DNA of 64,000 nt from Actinomadura latina NBRC 106108 (GCF_001552195.1 NZ_BCQS01000019.1:184669-248668); one strand, 5' to 3'. Positions 40,987 through 50,425 are shown, counted from the first letter of the stretch. Translations and numbers: made by a program. The notes: generated by a model not told the origin, from the sequence alone.

Positions 40987-43896
40987 ATGGGCACTGGATC
41001 AGCCGTGCGGCGCGCGGACGGCCGCCGGCCGAGGGCGGACGGGGACCTGCTGGAGCGGGAGCGGGAGGTCGCACGGCTGCGCGAGGCGGTCGATGCGGCC
41101 GGCCGCGGCGACGGCTCGGCCACCGTGGTCTGCGGCGCGGCCGGAACGGGCAAGACCAGGCTGCTCGCCGCCGCCGCCGAGTACGCCCGCGACGCGGGGC
41201 TGCGGGTGCTGGCCGGGTGCGGACGGGACCTGGAGCGCCGGATAGCGCTGGGCGCGGCGGTCGACCTGCTCGCAGGGCCGCTGGCCGCCGCCGGCCCGGA
41301 CGAACGCCGGCGCCTGCTCGGCGGCCCCGCCTCCCCCGCGGCCGGGCTCTTCACCCCCGCGCACCGCGACGGCGAGTCTTCGCGCGGGGGCGTGCCATAC
41401 CCCGCCGCGGGCGCGATCCTGCTGGGGTTGTGCTGGCTGGTGGCACACCTGACCGGGTGGGACATGCCCGGTGCGGCACAGCAGCCGACTCTGCTGCTGA
41501 TGGACGATGCGCAGTGGGCCGACGCGGCGTCACAGAGTTTCCTCGCCATGCTGGCCGATCGCCTCGGCCAGCTGCCGCTCGCCCTGGTGATCGCCGTACG
41601 GGACGACGAGGACTGGACCGAGACGGCCACGCTGCGCCGGCTGATGGCGCGACCGCGCGGCCGGCTCCTGACCCCGGCCCCGCTGACGGACGAGGCCGTC
41701 GGCCGGCTGGTCACCGCCGCGTTCCCGACCGCGGACCGCGCGTTCGCCGGCGCGGTCGCGCACGCCAGTGGCGGCAACCCCTTCCTGGTCGACGAGCTGC
41801 TGCGCTCCCTGCGCGGCGACGGGGTCGCCCCGGTGGCCGGTGCCGTCCCCGACCTGGTCCCCGACACGGTGCTGCACTCGGTGCTGGTGCGCCTGGCCCG
41901 GCTGCCCGGGGACGCCGCCCGGCTGGCCGCCTCGGTCGCCGTCCTCGGCGACGGCACGCCGCTGCGCCGGGCCGCCGCGCACGCCGGGCTGGAGGTGGAG
42001 CCCGCCGGGCACGCCGCCGACGCGCTCGCCGCGGCGCACCTGTTCCAGCCGGGCAGCCCGCTGTCCTTCGTCCATCCCCTGATCGGCGCCGCCGTGTACG
42101 CCGACCAGCCGGCGTTCACCCGCTCCAGGGCCCATCGGCGGGCCGCCGACCTGCTGACCGCGGACGGCGAGGGGGTGGCGAAGGTGGCAGGGCATCTGCT
42201 GGCCACCGAGCCCGAAGGCGACCCCGCCGCCGTCGCCGGGCTGCGCGAGGCCGCGGACCGGGCGCTGCGCCTCGGCGACCCCGGCGCCGCCGTGCGCCTT
42301 CTCCAGCGCGCCGTCGGCGAGCCGCCGCCGGCCGGGCTGCGCGGCGAGGTGCTGCTGGAACTCGCCCGGGCTCAGCGGCTCGTCGGTGACATCGCCGCGG
42401 AGGCCACCCTGACCGAGGGGCTCGGGCTGCTCGCCGGCGACGCCGGCGGCCGGGGCAGGGCGCTGACGCTGCTCGCGGCGGTCCGGCACGGTCGCGGCGA
42501 CCAGGCGGGGGCGGCCGCCGCCTGCGAGGAGGCGCTGGGTCTGCTCGGACCGTACGCCCCCGGCCGGCAGGACGACCTCGCCGAGTGCCTGGCGATCGCG
42601 ATCTTCCACCCCCGGCTGCGGCGGAAGGCCGAGGAACGGCTGCGTCCGCTGCTGGAAGGCGCGCGCCACGGAGGACCGGTCACCAGGCCCGCCGTGCTGG
42701 CGCACATCGTCCTCTGGCGTGCGCTGGCCGGCGATCCCCCGGCGCTCGTGCGGAGCATGGCCGATCGTGCGCTGACCGCACCGGCCGCCGGATCAGAGCC
42801 GACCCCGTCCCCGCACGGCGCGCTGCTGGGGCTGGCCCTGCACGGCCTGGTCATCGCCGGCGAGCTGACGGCGGCCGAGGACGCCGCGTCCGCCGCGATG
42901 GTCGCCGCGCGCCGCCGTGGCGACACCCTCGCCTACGGCTACGCCAGCTACCACCGTGCGCTGTCCCGCCTCAACCAGGGCTCCCTACCCGAGGCCCTCG
43001 CCGACCTGGAGGCCGCGCAGGTCCCGTACGCGGCCGGCTGGACGTCGGCGGGCGGCTGGATCGGCTGGCTGCTCGCCCGGGTGCTGATGGAGTACGGCGA
43101 CCGCGCGGCCGCTGCGGAGGCCCTGCGCATGGCCGACCGGCATTCGGCGGATTCCATGGAGGCGGGGCTGGTCCGGCACGTGCGCGCCCAGCTCGCCCTG
43201 GCCGAGGGCAGACCCGACGTGGCGCTGGAGGAGGCCCACGCCGCCGGACACCATCTGGGGCAGATCTACGGCATCGACCATCCGGGTCTGCTGCCGTGGC
43301 GTACCACCGCGGCCCTGGCCGCCGACCTGCTCGGCGACCACCCGCAGGCCGCCCGGCTCGCCGCGCAGGCATTGGAACGCGCCCGCGAGGTCGGCGTGAC
43401 CCGGGACATCGGCATCGCGCTGCGCGTCTCCGGCCTGGTCGCGCGTCCCGTCCCCGACATCGCCCTGCTGACCGAGGCGGCCGCCACCCTCCAGCGGACC
43501 CCGGCCGCCCTGGAACAGGCCCGGGCCCTCGTCGGCCTGGGTGCGGCCCTGCGCCGGACCGGGGACCGGGATGCCTGCACCCGGCCGTTGAAGGAGGGGC
43601 TGGCGCTCGCCGACCGCCTGCACGCCCGCCCCCTCGCCGAACGCGCCCGCGCCGAACTTCGCGCCGCCGGCCTGCGCCCCCGCCGGACGGCCGTCACCGG
43701 CATCGACGCCCTGACCGCCGCCGAGCGCCGGGTCGCGCTGCTGGCCCTGCACGGTCACACCAACCGGCAGATCGCCCAGGACCTGTTCATCACCACCAAG
43801 ACCGTGGAAACCCACCTGGCCCGCGCCTACCGGAAACTCGCCATCAGCAACCGCCGCGAGTTGCACACCGCCTTCGCCACGGTCGCCCGCCATTGA
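40987..43896 (+). CDS. LAL-type LuxR regulator with an AAA ATPase domain
   Basis: This 969-residue regulator has an N-terminal P-loop ATPase (Walker A GAAGTGKT, residues 50-57; Walker B LLLMDDAQWAD near 165), a long alpha-helical TPR-like middle (about 350-890) and a C-terminal LuxR HTH with LTAAERRVALLALHGHTNRQIA and TTKTVETHLARAYRKL. LAL regulators sense a ligand through the middle region and use ATP. It is divergent from the large seven-gene operon, with a hairpin between, which makes it the best candidate regulator for that operon. Confidence 0.93.
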   Translation: MGTGSAVRRADGRRPRADGDLLEREREVARLREAVDAAGRGDGSATVVCGAAGTGKTRLLAAAAEYARDAGLRVLAGCGRDLERRIALGAAVDLLAGPLAAAGPDERRRLLGGPASPAAGLFTPAHRDGESSRGGVPYPAAGAILLGLCWLVAHLTGWDMPGAAQQPTLLLMDDAQWADAASQSFLAMLADRLGQLPLALVIAVRDDEDWTETATLRRLMARPRGRLLTPAPLTDEAVGRLVTAAFPTADRAFAGAVAHASGGNPFLVDELLRSLRGDGVAPVAGAVPDLVPDTVLHSVLVRLARLPGDAARLAASVAVLGDGTPLRRAAAHAGLEVEPAGHAADALAAAHLFQPGSPLSFVHPLIGAAVYADQPAFTRSRAHRRAADLLTADGEGVAKVAGHLLATEPEGDPAAVAGLREAADRALRLGDPGAAVRLLQRAVGEPPPAGLRGEVLLELARAQRLVGDIAAEATLTEGLGLLAGDAGGRGRALTLLAAVRHGRGDQAGAAAACEEALGLLGPYAPGRQDDLAECLAIAIFHPRLRRKAEERLRPLLEGARHGGPVTRPAVLAHIVLWRALAGDPPALVRSMADRALTAPAAGSEPTPSPHGALLGLALHGLVIAGELTAAEDAASAAMVAARRRGDTLAYGYASYHRALSRLNQGSLPEALADLEAAQVPYAAGWTSAGGWIGWLLARVLMEYGDRAAAAEALRMADRHSADSMEAGLVRHVRAQLALAEGRPDVALEEAHAAGHHLGQIYGIDHPGLLPWRTTAALAADLLGDHPQAARLAAQALERAREVGVTRDIGIALRVSGLVARPVPDIALLTEAAATLQRTPAALEQARALVGLGAALRRTGDRDACTRPLKEGLALADRLHARPLAERARAELRAAGLRPRRTAVTGIDALTAAERRVALLALHGHTNRQIAQDLFITTKTVETHLARAYRKLAISNRRELHTAFATVARH

Positions 43897-43963
43897 ATTC
43901 CGGGAGCCTTGGGCCGTCCTCGTCGTCGATGTAGACCTCTACGCTCCGCCGCTTCGTGCTCAT
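43844..43963 (-). pseudogene. Possible N-terminal remnant of a DUF1876 protein
   Basis: A 39-codon frame begins MSTKRRSVEVYIDDEDGPRL, which resembles the start of DUF1876 (Rv1738-like, dormancy-linked) proteins, and then reads into the antisense of the LuxR gene without similarity. Full members have about 90 residues. A GAAGG lies about 11 bp before the ATG. The similarity covers only about 17 residues, so this is tentative. Confidence 0.35.
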
Positions 43964-43975
43964 GGCGACCCGCCT

Positions 43976-45091
43976 TCATGTCTCATTTCCATTGTCGGCG
44001 GGGTGGGAGCCCGCGGCGGGGCGGTGCACGGGCCGCAGGGCGACCTTCCGGATGAGGTGGACGTCGGTGAGCGGTCCGGTGGACGCGGCGAAGCCGAACT
44101 TGAAGGTGTCCGGGACGGGCGTGGGGGCGCGGAACCGCAGCACTCGCTGGAAGCCCTCGCCGTCCTGGAAGTCGATGTCGACTGTCACCACCGGGTCCGG
44201 CCTGGGCGGCACTGTGACGCGCACGACCCGTTTCACCGGTTCCAGCAGGGCCTCGGCTCGCGCCGGGGCAACTCCGGCGGGCATCCTTCGCAAAGCACCG
44301 TGCAGACGTCCGGGAAGCGCGGACGGCCAAGGGCCGGTGTCCGTCTTGTTGCTCGTCGTGGCGTCGAGAGAGCAGTACCCATCGGCGCCGTTCCCCGGAC
44401 CGCGGGCGGTCACGACGTTGGGGCCGGGCGGAGGCGGCTGGAAGCCCGTCCCGGCCGGGGAACGCCGCTCGCAGCCGTTCCCGCGCGATTCTCCATCGCC
44501 GAAGTAGTCGCCCAGCACGTCAAGCCCGATGCCGAGGTATCCGCCCTCGACACCCGGGACGATCTGACCGCCGGGCCTGCCGTCCGGCAGCTTCTGGGCG
44601 TAGCCGAGGCTTCCGCCGAAAGCACCCGGGGTGGTGAGCCGTTCGGCGCCGTCGGTGAGGAAGAAGGAGATCCCGTCCGCCGGTGTCCGCGTGGTGTTGC
44701 CGTACTGCCACTGCTCGAAGGTCACCTCCAGCCCATCCTCCGCCGGAATCGGCGCGTCGAACAGCACGGCGCCGGTCTCCTCGAAATCGGCATCGGTGAG
44801 CTGGAGATACCCGCGCGGCGCCGCACCGACCGGTGGGACGGGCCCGGCCGGGTCCGGGTGGCATCCGCCGAGCGGGTGGTTCGCGCCCTCCACCACCGGG
44901 CCTCCGCGTCGCGCGCCCGTCAGGCAGGCGGCCCCGTACCCGATGAAACGCGAGTCCGCGGTGGCTCCGGTGAACGACTCCTCGACCGGCGCCCATCCCG
45001 GACCCCGGTGCGCCGCCGAGGCGGCCCCGGTCGACGAGACGACCGCGGCGATTCCGATCGCCGCGATGGCACGGGGCATCCCACGTCTCAT
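43976..45091 (-). CDS. Secreted L-type-lectin-like protein
   Basis: The 371-residue product has a signal peptide (MRRGMPRAIAAIGIAAVVSS, cut probably after ASA near residue 27). A legume-lectin-like beta sandwich follows: GYLQLTD, a WQYGNTTRTPADGISFFLTDG strand group near residue 130, GGSLGYAQ and GGYLGIGLDVLGDYF near residue 180. The GISFFLTDG and GIGLDVLGDY segments match L-type lectins, in which the Asp residues take part in metal and sugar binding. It is likely a secreted carbohydrate-binding protein. The start at 45091 follows GAAGGAAGACC. Confidence 0.8.
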   Translation of the reverse strand: MRRGMPRAIAAIGIAAVVSSTGAASAAHRGPGWAPVEESFTGATADSRFIGYGAACLTGARRGGPVVEGANHPLGGCHPDPAGPVPPVGAAPRGYLQLTDADFEETGAVLFDAPIPAEDGLEVTFEQWQYGNTTRTPADGISFFLTDGAERLTTPGAFGGSLGYAQKLPDGRPGGQIVPGVEGGYLGIGLDVLGDYFGDGESRGNGCERRSPAGTGFQPPPPGPNVVTARGPGNGADGYCSLDATTSNKTDTGPWPSALPGRLHGALRRMPAGVAPARAEALLEPVKRVVRVTVPPRPDPVVTVDIDFQDGEGFQRVLRFRAPTPVPDTFKFGFAASTGPLTDVHLIRKVALRPVHRPAAGSHPADNGNET

Positions 45092-45475
45092 GTTTAGGTC
45101 TTCCTTCTCGAATTCGCGAAACGATCCTTCCGCTGTTCTCATGGGAACACGGCCCCACGGCGTGAACCGGACATTTCCGCGCCCGTAGCGGCATGGGCAC
45201 CAGATCATTGCAAATATGCGTGGCATCCCACCGAGTGGTCACACCTTCGCCATTACCTGGCACATGGCAGGCCGTACAAGCACCGATAAGTACGTGTTTG
45301 AGACGTTGATCTCGGTCGGCGTGTCTGCATGGTGTCGTGCGCTGGTTCATGTCGGTGACGATGAAACGCTTGCGGCCAGACGATGTTGTTGACGTCGGGT
45401 CAGGGCAGCCGGTGGAAACGCCGCGCGTCACCTTGTCCAGGTGTGCGCGCGGTTGAGGTGGGCACGGGCGGTGGA
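45092..45475. other. Intergenic region with lower GC
   Basis: These 384 bp between two minus-strand genes contain no supported gene. The part from about 45200 to 45400 is clearly less GC-rich than the surroundings, which suggests promoter DNA or a decayed insert. Confidence 0.45.
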
Positions 45476-45895
45476 TCAGGTGAGGACCTTGGTCTTCGCC
45501 CGCTGGTACTCCACCTCGCTGATGTCGCCATGCTTCCTGAGCTCGGCCAGTCTGACCAACTCGTTGGTGCTGGTCGGCTCTGGGGTCCCGGCGGTCTCAC
45601 GAACGTAGGCGCGGAACTGCTCATCGCGCTTCTGGATCGCTCGCAGGTCGCGTTCCCCCATGCCCCGGCCGCGTGCGATCAGGTACACGAAGGCGCCGAG
45701 GAATGGCAGCACGATCACGAAGACCGACCATCCCGCCTTCCCCCAGCCGCTCAGCCGGTCGTCGCGGAAGATGTCGGCGATGATCCTGAAGAGCAGCATC
45801 AGGAACAGCACCCATAGGAAGAACCAGAGCATGGTCCAGAAGATGTTCAGCAGGGGGTAGTCCGTGGCGGCGATGGGTGTGGCGAGCTCGTTCAT
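45476..45895 (-). CDS. Membrane protein with PLDc_N-like and SHOCT domains
   Basis: This 139-residue protein has two membrane helices (about 13-42 and 54-74). They resemble the phospholipase-D N-terminal membrane domain (FWTMLWFFLWVLFLMLLFRII; GWSVFVIVLPFLGAFVYLIARG). A C-terminal SHOCT domain follows (about 110-139) with LVRLAELRKHGDISEVEYQRAKTKVL. Such proteins are widespread and often stress-linked. GGAGG lies 6 bp before the ATG. A TCACCC-N5-GGGTG palindrome lies about 70 bp upstream. Confidence 0.9.
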   Translation of the reverse strand: MNELATPIAATDYPLLNIFWTMLWFFLWVLFLMLLFRIIADIFRDDRLSGWGKAGWSVFVIVLPFLGAFVYLIARGRGMGERDLRAIQKRDEQFRAYVRETAGTPEPTSTNELVRLAELRKHGDISEVEYQRAKTKVLT

Positions 45896-45966
45896 GGTGG
45901 TCCTCCAGTCGTGAGGCCCTGCGCATCCGATGCCGCCTATGCTCCCCACACCCGTCTTCCCTTGCA

Positions 45967-45983
45967 TCACCCGCAGCGGGTGG
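45967..45983. promoter_or_regulatory. Palindromic operator candidate, TCACCC-N5-GGGTGR (copy A)
   Basis: TCACCCGCAGCGGGTGG contains the perfect arms CACCCGC and GCGGGTG. It lies 71 bp before the SHOCT-protein start. Two further copies lie before the DUF2252 and HdeD genes. Confidence 0.55.
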
Positions 45984-46106
45984 CTCTCGACGTGCGACGC
46001 ACTACCGCCCCCGGCTGCCGCCTTCACGCGACGACGGACTGGTTCGGCGTGACGTCCCCCGTGGGTGATTCGGTTTCGGTGCCATGGCTCTGCCATCGGC
46101 CTGGAG

Positions 46107-46123
46107 TCACCCCACGCGGGTGA
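46107..46123. promoter_or_regulatory. Palindromic operator candidate, TCACCC-N5-GGGTGA (copy B)
   Basis: TCACCCCACGCGGGTGA lies 62 bp before the DUF2252 start. Copies A and B sit in the same divergent intergenic region, about one promoter length apart. Confidence 0.55.
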
Positions 46124-46185
46124 AGCCTTCCGGCCGTGACCTCGCCGAAGATGCCTCTGTACGTCCGACGAGAGGGGTTGCGCCC

Positions 46186-47589
46186 ATGACCACCACCGCC
46201 ACTGCCGCCCTGGCGCCGACCGAGCGGGCGGCGTGCGGAAAGCGGGCGCGCGCCAAGGTGCCCCGTTCGAGCCACGGACGGTTCGAGCCGGACGGCGAGC
46301 GACCCGATCCGGTCGGCATTCTGGAGCTGCAGTCCGCGGCGAGAGTCCCCGAACTGCTGCCGATCCGGTACGGCCGCATGCTGGAGTCGCCGTTCCACTT
46401 CTACCGCGGCGCCGCGGCGATCATGGCCTCGGATCTCGGCGCCATGCCCCACACCGGGATCCCGGTGCAGCTGTGCGGTGACGCTCACATGCTGAACTTC
46501 CGGCTGCTCGCCTCCCCAGAGCGGCACCTGATGTTCGACATCAACGACTTCGACGAGACGCTCCCCGGCCCGTGGGAGTGGGACGTCAAGCGGCTCGCCG
46601 CGAGCCTGGCCATCGCCGGCCGCGCCAACGGGTTCTCGGAGCGCGAACGCGCCGCCGCCGTACGGACCTGCGTGCGGAGCTACCGGGAGCGGATGCGCGA
46701 GTTCTCCGGTATGCGCACCCTCGACATCTGGTACGCGCAGGACAACACCGACGATCTGAGCTCGATCCGGGCGGAACGGCTGAGCGGCGGCGCCCGCCGG
46801 CGATTCTCCGCCGCCGCGTCCCGGGCCCGCACGCGCACCAACCTGCAGGCCTTCGCGAAGCTCACCCGCTTGGACGGAGGCGTACGGCGGATCGTCCCCG
46901 ACCCGCCGCTGATCACCCCGGTCCGCGACCTGCTTCCCGGGGCGAAGGGGGCCGGACCGGCCGAGATGCTACGGGCGCTGATCGAGGACTACGGCCGCAG
47001 TCTCTCCTCCGAGCGCCGGGCCCTGCTCGGGCGCTACCGCGTGGCCGACATGGCACGCAAGGTCGTCGGGGTGGGCAGCGTGGGCACCCGCTGCTGGATC
47101 GTCCTCATGCTGGGGCGGGACGACGACGATCCGCTGCTGCTCCAGGCCAAGGAGGCCGGCGCGTCGGTCCTGGCCCCGTACACCGGCGCGAGTGACTACG
47201 CCAACCAGGGCGAGCGTGTCGTCGCCGGGCAGCGGCTGATGCAGGCCGCGAGCGACATCTTCCTCGGCTGGGAGACCGCCGAAGGGATCGACGGCCGGCG
47301 CCGCGACTTCTACGTCCGCCAGCTGCGCGACTGGAAGGGCGTCGCCCGGCCGGAGACCATGACGCCCGAGATCATGACGGCCTTCGGCCGGCTCTGCGGC
47401 GCCTCGCTGGCCCGCGCGCACGCCCGCTCCGGAGACCCGATCGCCATCGGGGCCTACCTCGGCGGCGGCGACGTCTTCGATCGGGCGCTCGCTGTGTTCG
47501 CCGAGGGCTACGCCGACCAGAACGAACGCGACCGCGAGGCCCTCGCCGGCGCCGCGCGCGCCGGCCGGGTCACCGCGGAAGCCGCATGA
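46186..47589 (+). CDS. DUF2252-family protein
   Basis: The 467-residue product shows the DUF2252 pattern, a protein-kinase-like fold. The motifs are FYRGAAAIMASDL, the CGDAHMLNF segment near residue 102, DINDFDET near 119 and WDVKRLAASL, then a later KVVGVGSVGTRCWIVLM and LQAKEA. No enzymatic activity is established for the family. The ATG at 46186 follows AGAGGGG. It overlaps the MFS gene by 4 bp (ATGA). Palindrome copy B upstream suggests stress-type control shared with neighbours. Confidence 0.92.
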   Translation: MTTTATAALAPTERAACGKRARAKVPRSSHGRFEPDGERPDPVGILELQSAARVPELLPIRYGRMLESPFHFYRGAAAIMASDLGAMPHTGIPVQLCGDAHMLNFRLLASPERHLMFDINDFDETLPGPWEWDVKRLAASLAIAGRANGFSERERAAAVRTCVRSYRERMREFSGMRTLDIWYAQDNTDDLSSIRAERLSGGARRRFSAAASRARTRTNLQAFAKLTRLDGGVRRIVPDPPLITPVRDLLPGAKGAGPAEMLRALIEDYGRSLSSERRALLGRYRVADMARKVVGVGSVGTRCWIVLMLGRDDDDPLLLQAKEAGASVLAPYTGASDYANQGERVVAGQRLMQAASDIFLGWETAEGIDGRRRDFYVRQLRDWKGVARPETMTPEIMTAFGRLCGASLARAHARSGDPIAIGAYLGGGDVFDRALAVFAEGYADQNERDREALAGAARAGRVTAEAA

Positions 47590-49352
47590 CGGGCCGTCCG
47601 CCGGGAAGACCGGAGCGGAACGCGGACAGGCCGAGTGCGGACGAAGACGGGGACAGGGCGCATCGGAGGCGTGCGATGGGACGATGGGCACCGCTGATCG
47701 CACTGGCGACCGCGCAATTCGTCATGGTCCTCGACCAGTCCGTGATGAACGTCTCGATCAGCACGCTGGTGGACGACTTCGACACGACGGTCCCCGCGAT
47801 TCAGACGGTCATCACCCTGTACTGCCTGGTGATGGCGATGTTCATGCTGACCGGCGCCAAAATCGGCGACATCATCGGCCGGCGCCGCGCCTTCGTCACC
47901 GGCCTGGTCGTCTACGCCTGCGGATCGGCGCTGACCGCGGCGGCTCCGACCCTGGCCGTCCTCGCGCTCGGCTGGTCGATGCTGGAGGGCATCGGCGCCG
48001 CGCTGGTCCTGCCCGCCCTGGTCGCCCTGGTCGCCGACAACTTCACGGGACACGAGCGCGCGGCCGCCTACGCCGTGATCGGCGGGGTCGCGGGCGCCGG
48101 CATAGCGGTGGGCCCGATCCTCGGCGGCTGGGCGACGACCGAGCTGACCTGGCGGGTGATCTTCGTCGGCGAGGTGGTCCTGGTCGCGCTCGTCCTCCTG
48201 GCGGCGCGCCTGCTGGCGGAACCCGCACGCAGCCGTCCGGCGCCCCGCCTCGACCTCGTGGGCACCGTGCTGTCGGCCTGCGGAGTCGGAACGATCGTGC
48301 TCGGCACGCTGCAGTCGAGCAGCTGGGGCTGGGTCCGGCCGAAGGACGCCCCGGTCGAGCCGTTCGGCCTCTCGCCGACCCTCTTCGTCATCGCGGCCGG
48401 CGGAACGCTGCTCTGGGGCTTCACCGCCTGGCAGCGGCACCGCGAGCGCGCGACCGGCGACCCCCTGCTGCACCTGGGCCTGCTGAGGTCGCCGCCGCTC
48501 CGGGCCGGTCTGATCGGCCTGTTCGCCCAGAACCTCATCCTCATGGGCGTCTTCTTCGTCATGCCGCTGTACTTGCAGCTGGTCCTCGGCCTCAACGCGC
48601 TGGAGACGGGCGTCAGGATGCTGCCCGTCTCCGTCATGATGTTCATCGCCGCCGCGGCCGGATCCCGGCTGTCGTCCCGGTTCTCGGTGCGGGCGATCGT
48701 CCGTACCGGCCTGGTGCTCACCGGCGGAGCGGTCCTGGCACTGATGGCGGCCGTGCGTCCGGATCTGGCGGGCCCGGCCTTCGCGATCTCGATGGGGGTG
48801 CTCGGCACCGGCATGGGGTTGATGGTCTCCCAGCTCGGGAACCTGGTGCAGTCCTCCGTCGGCTCGTCCGGCCGGGCGGAGGCGGGCGGCCTGCAGTACA
48901 CCGGCCAGCAGCTCGGCTCCTCACTCGGCATCGCGCTCATCGGAGCGATCGTCCTGGCCGGCCTGACCGGCGTGTTCGTGTCGAAGGTCGGGCAGGACGA
49001 GCGCGTCAGCGCCCAGGTCGCCGAGCAGGTCGGCGTGGCCGCCGGTACCGGCGTCGACTTCGTCGCCACCGGCCAGATCGAGGCGGCCGCGCGGAAGGCG
49101 GGCCTCGACGAGGCCACCGCCGGCGCGCTCGTCGACAACTACGGGGAGGCGCAGCTCCTGTCGCTGAAGGCGGGACTGCTGGCCACCGCGCTGCTGGTTC
49201 TGGGCTCGCTGGCCTTCACCCGCGACCTCCCGCGGACGCCGTCGGCGCCCGGCGACGGGCCCGCCGATCCGGCGGGTGCCGGGAGGACGGGGAGGGAGCC
49301 CGTCGACGGACGGAGCCGCTCCCCCACCTGGCTCCCGGACGACAATGCTTAA
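47586..49352 (+). CDS. MFS drug:H+ antiporter (DHA2, EmrB/QacA type)
   Basis: This 588-residue transporter has 14 predicted membrane helices. Motif A is GAKIGDIIGRRRAF near residue 95 and motif C is GGVAGAGIAVGPILGG near residue 165. The first helix has the DHA2-type FVMVLDQSVMNVSI. It likely exports hydrophobic cations or drugs using protons. The ATG overlaps the DUF2252 stop; an internal ATG about 29 codons later, just before the first helix, is an alternative start. Confidence 0.93.
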   Translation: MTGRPPGRPERNADRPSADEDGDRAHRRRAMGRWAPLIALATAQFVMVLDQSVMNVSISTLVDDFDTTVPAIQTVITLYCLVMAMFMLTGAKIGDIIGRRRAFVTGLVVYACGSALTAAAPTLAVLALGWSMLEGIGAALVLPALVALVADNFTGHERAAAYAVIGGVAGAGIAVGPILGGWATTELTWRVIFVGEVVLVALVLLAARLLAEPARSRPAPRLDLVGTVLSACGVGTIVLGTLQSSSWGWVRPKDAPVEPFGLSPTLFVIAAGGTLLWGFTAWQRHRERATGDPLLHLGLLRSPPLRAGLIGLFAQNLILMGVFFVMPLYLQLVLGLNALETGVRMLPVSVMMFIAAAAGSRLSSRFSVRAIVRTGLVLTGGAVLALMAAVRPDLAGPAFAISMGVLGTGMGLMVSQLGNLVQSSVGSSGRAEAGGLQYTGQQLGSSLGIALIGAIVLAGLTGVFVSKVGQDERVSAQVAEQVGVAAGTGVDFVATGQIEAAARKAGLDEATAGALVDNYGEAQLLSLKAGLLATALLVLGSLAFTRDLPRTPSAPGDGPADPAGAGRTGREPVDGRSRSPTWLPDDNA

Positions 49353-49439
49353 GCGGTAGGAATCGGGGTGAGCGGATCGGCCCCGGCGCAGGCAGAAACG
49401 GCCGAGACGGTACGAAACGCTGCCGCACGACCCCGCCGA

Positions 49440-49967
49440 TCAGTGGGTGAGCATCACTTTCAGCGCGACGATCAGCAGACCGAGCAGCAGGTTGACCACT
49501 GCCGACACGACGATCAGGGAGACGCCGGCCTTGGCCCGCCTCCCGGCGGCCAGGGTCCATCCGACCTGCCCTCCGAGAGCCACGAACAGCGCCGTCCAAG
49601 AGGCCGCCGCATCGGACAGGTCCGCCAGCCGGCAGGCGGCCGCGGCCGCCGCAGGCGGTATGGCCGCCTGCGCCAGCGGCCACTCGCGCCGGCCGGCCGA
49701 CCGTATCTCCGCCCCGTTCATCCGCAGGCCGTGCTGCCGGTCGCCGGCGAGGCTCGCGTACACGTGCGCCAGCCAGAAGACCAGCCCGGTCGCGAGCAGC
49801 AGCGCGACGAGTGTCGGGGCCGGCGCCGGTTCATCTCGCGGGCTCGCCCCCACGACCACCGACGCGGCCAGCAAAGACCCGTAGACGGCGCCCGCGTAGT
49901 CCGCGCGCTCCCGGTCGTCCAGCTCGGCCGTCCTTCGCCGCTCGTCAACTCGCCGCCCGTCCATCAC
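49440..49967 (-). CDS. Membrane protein with four to five helices, unknown function
   Basis: The 175-residue protein begins with a charged segment (RRVDERRRTAELDDRERADY) followed by hydrophobic segments starting near residues 27, 48, 97, 121 and 148. No motif of a named family is visible. The start could be the GTG at 49967 or the ATG at 49964; AGGAG lies 7 bp before the GTG. The start region overlaps a 36-codon frame downstream of a broken radical-SAM gene, so it was probably the last gene of that operon. Confidence 0.72.
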   Translation of the reverse strand: MMDGRRVDERRRTAELDDRERADYAGAVYGSLLAASVVVGASPRDEPAPAPTLVALLLATGLVFWLAHVYASLAGDRQHGLRMNGAEIRSAGRREWPLAQAAIPPAAAAAACRLADLSDAAASWTALFVALGGQVGWTLAAGRRAKAGVSLIVVSAVVNLLLGLLIVALKVMLTH

Positions 49968-50055
49968 TCCTGTACTCCTGCCGCATCTCGATGGGGGTCT
50001 TCAGCATCGGCACGCCGGGAAGCCGCAGCTTCACGCGCCCCGGATGAGCGCTCAC
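49945..50055 (-). CDS. Small 36-residue frame coupled to the broken radical-SAM gene
   Basis: A GTG at 50055 overlaps the stop of the radical-SAM remnant (GTGA) and encodes a short basic peptide with VKLRLPGVPMLKTPIEM near residue 8. It ends inside the start of the membrane-protein gene. The coupling suggests real translation. It could be a peptide substrate of the maturase, the remnant of a larger gene, or chance; no family is recognised. Confidence 0.4.
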   Translation of the reverse strand: MSAHPGRVKLRLPGVPMLKTPIEMRQEYRSDGRAAS

Positions 50056-50367
50056 GCTCGCGAGATGACGTTCATGACCTCGGTCACGTCACGGCCGCTG
50101 CGGAGAAGGGCGGCCATGACCTGCATCGGCTGGTCGATGTGGTCGAAGAACTCCCGGTATCCCGTACACAGGTAGTCAAGACCGGACTTCCGCCCCCGCA
50201 GGCGAACAGCACCGGGCAGCAGCGGCAGTAGAGCGGCAGCCGCTCCCACCCGGCGCGGGCGGCACGGGGCCGCCGCGCTTCGGCCGTCCACGCGGTCAGC
50301 GCGGCGCGGCCGGTCCCCCGGGCGCCGGCGTCACCGGGGTCGTCCGCGTGGAAATGCGCTGTGACAT
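50052..50367 (-). pseudogene. Radical-SAM sulfatase-maturase-like gene with the centre deleted
   Basis: An ATG at 50367 with a perfect GAGGAGG site encodes a Pro/Ala-rich start (TTPVTPAPGGPAAPR) like the N-terminus of actinomycete anSME-type radical-SAM enzymes, then stops at 50296. The next 250 bp hold the C-terminus in two frames: CRCCPVLFACGGG, resembling the SPASM cysteine motif, and YLCTGYREFFDHIDQPM with LLRSGRDVTEVM at the end. The CxxxCxxC core and about 300 residues are missing, so the enzyme is dead. The GTGA overlap with the following 36-codon frame is preserved. Confidence 0.7.
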
Positions 50368-50425
50368 GTGAACCTCCTCATTCCATGGGTCACTCGCAGA
50401 ATCGCCCGGCGACGGTGCTGGGGGC

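Noticed and set aside
45255..45290. A CTACH sequence (haem-binding CxxCH form) on the minus strand in the gap after the lectin-like gene
   Set aside because: The surrounding frame has no start, no signal peptide and no cytochrome features, and it runs into the lectin gene in a wrong frame; CxxCH alone is common by chance.
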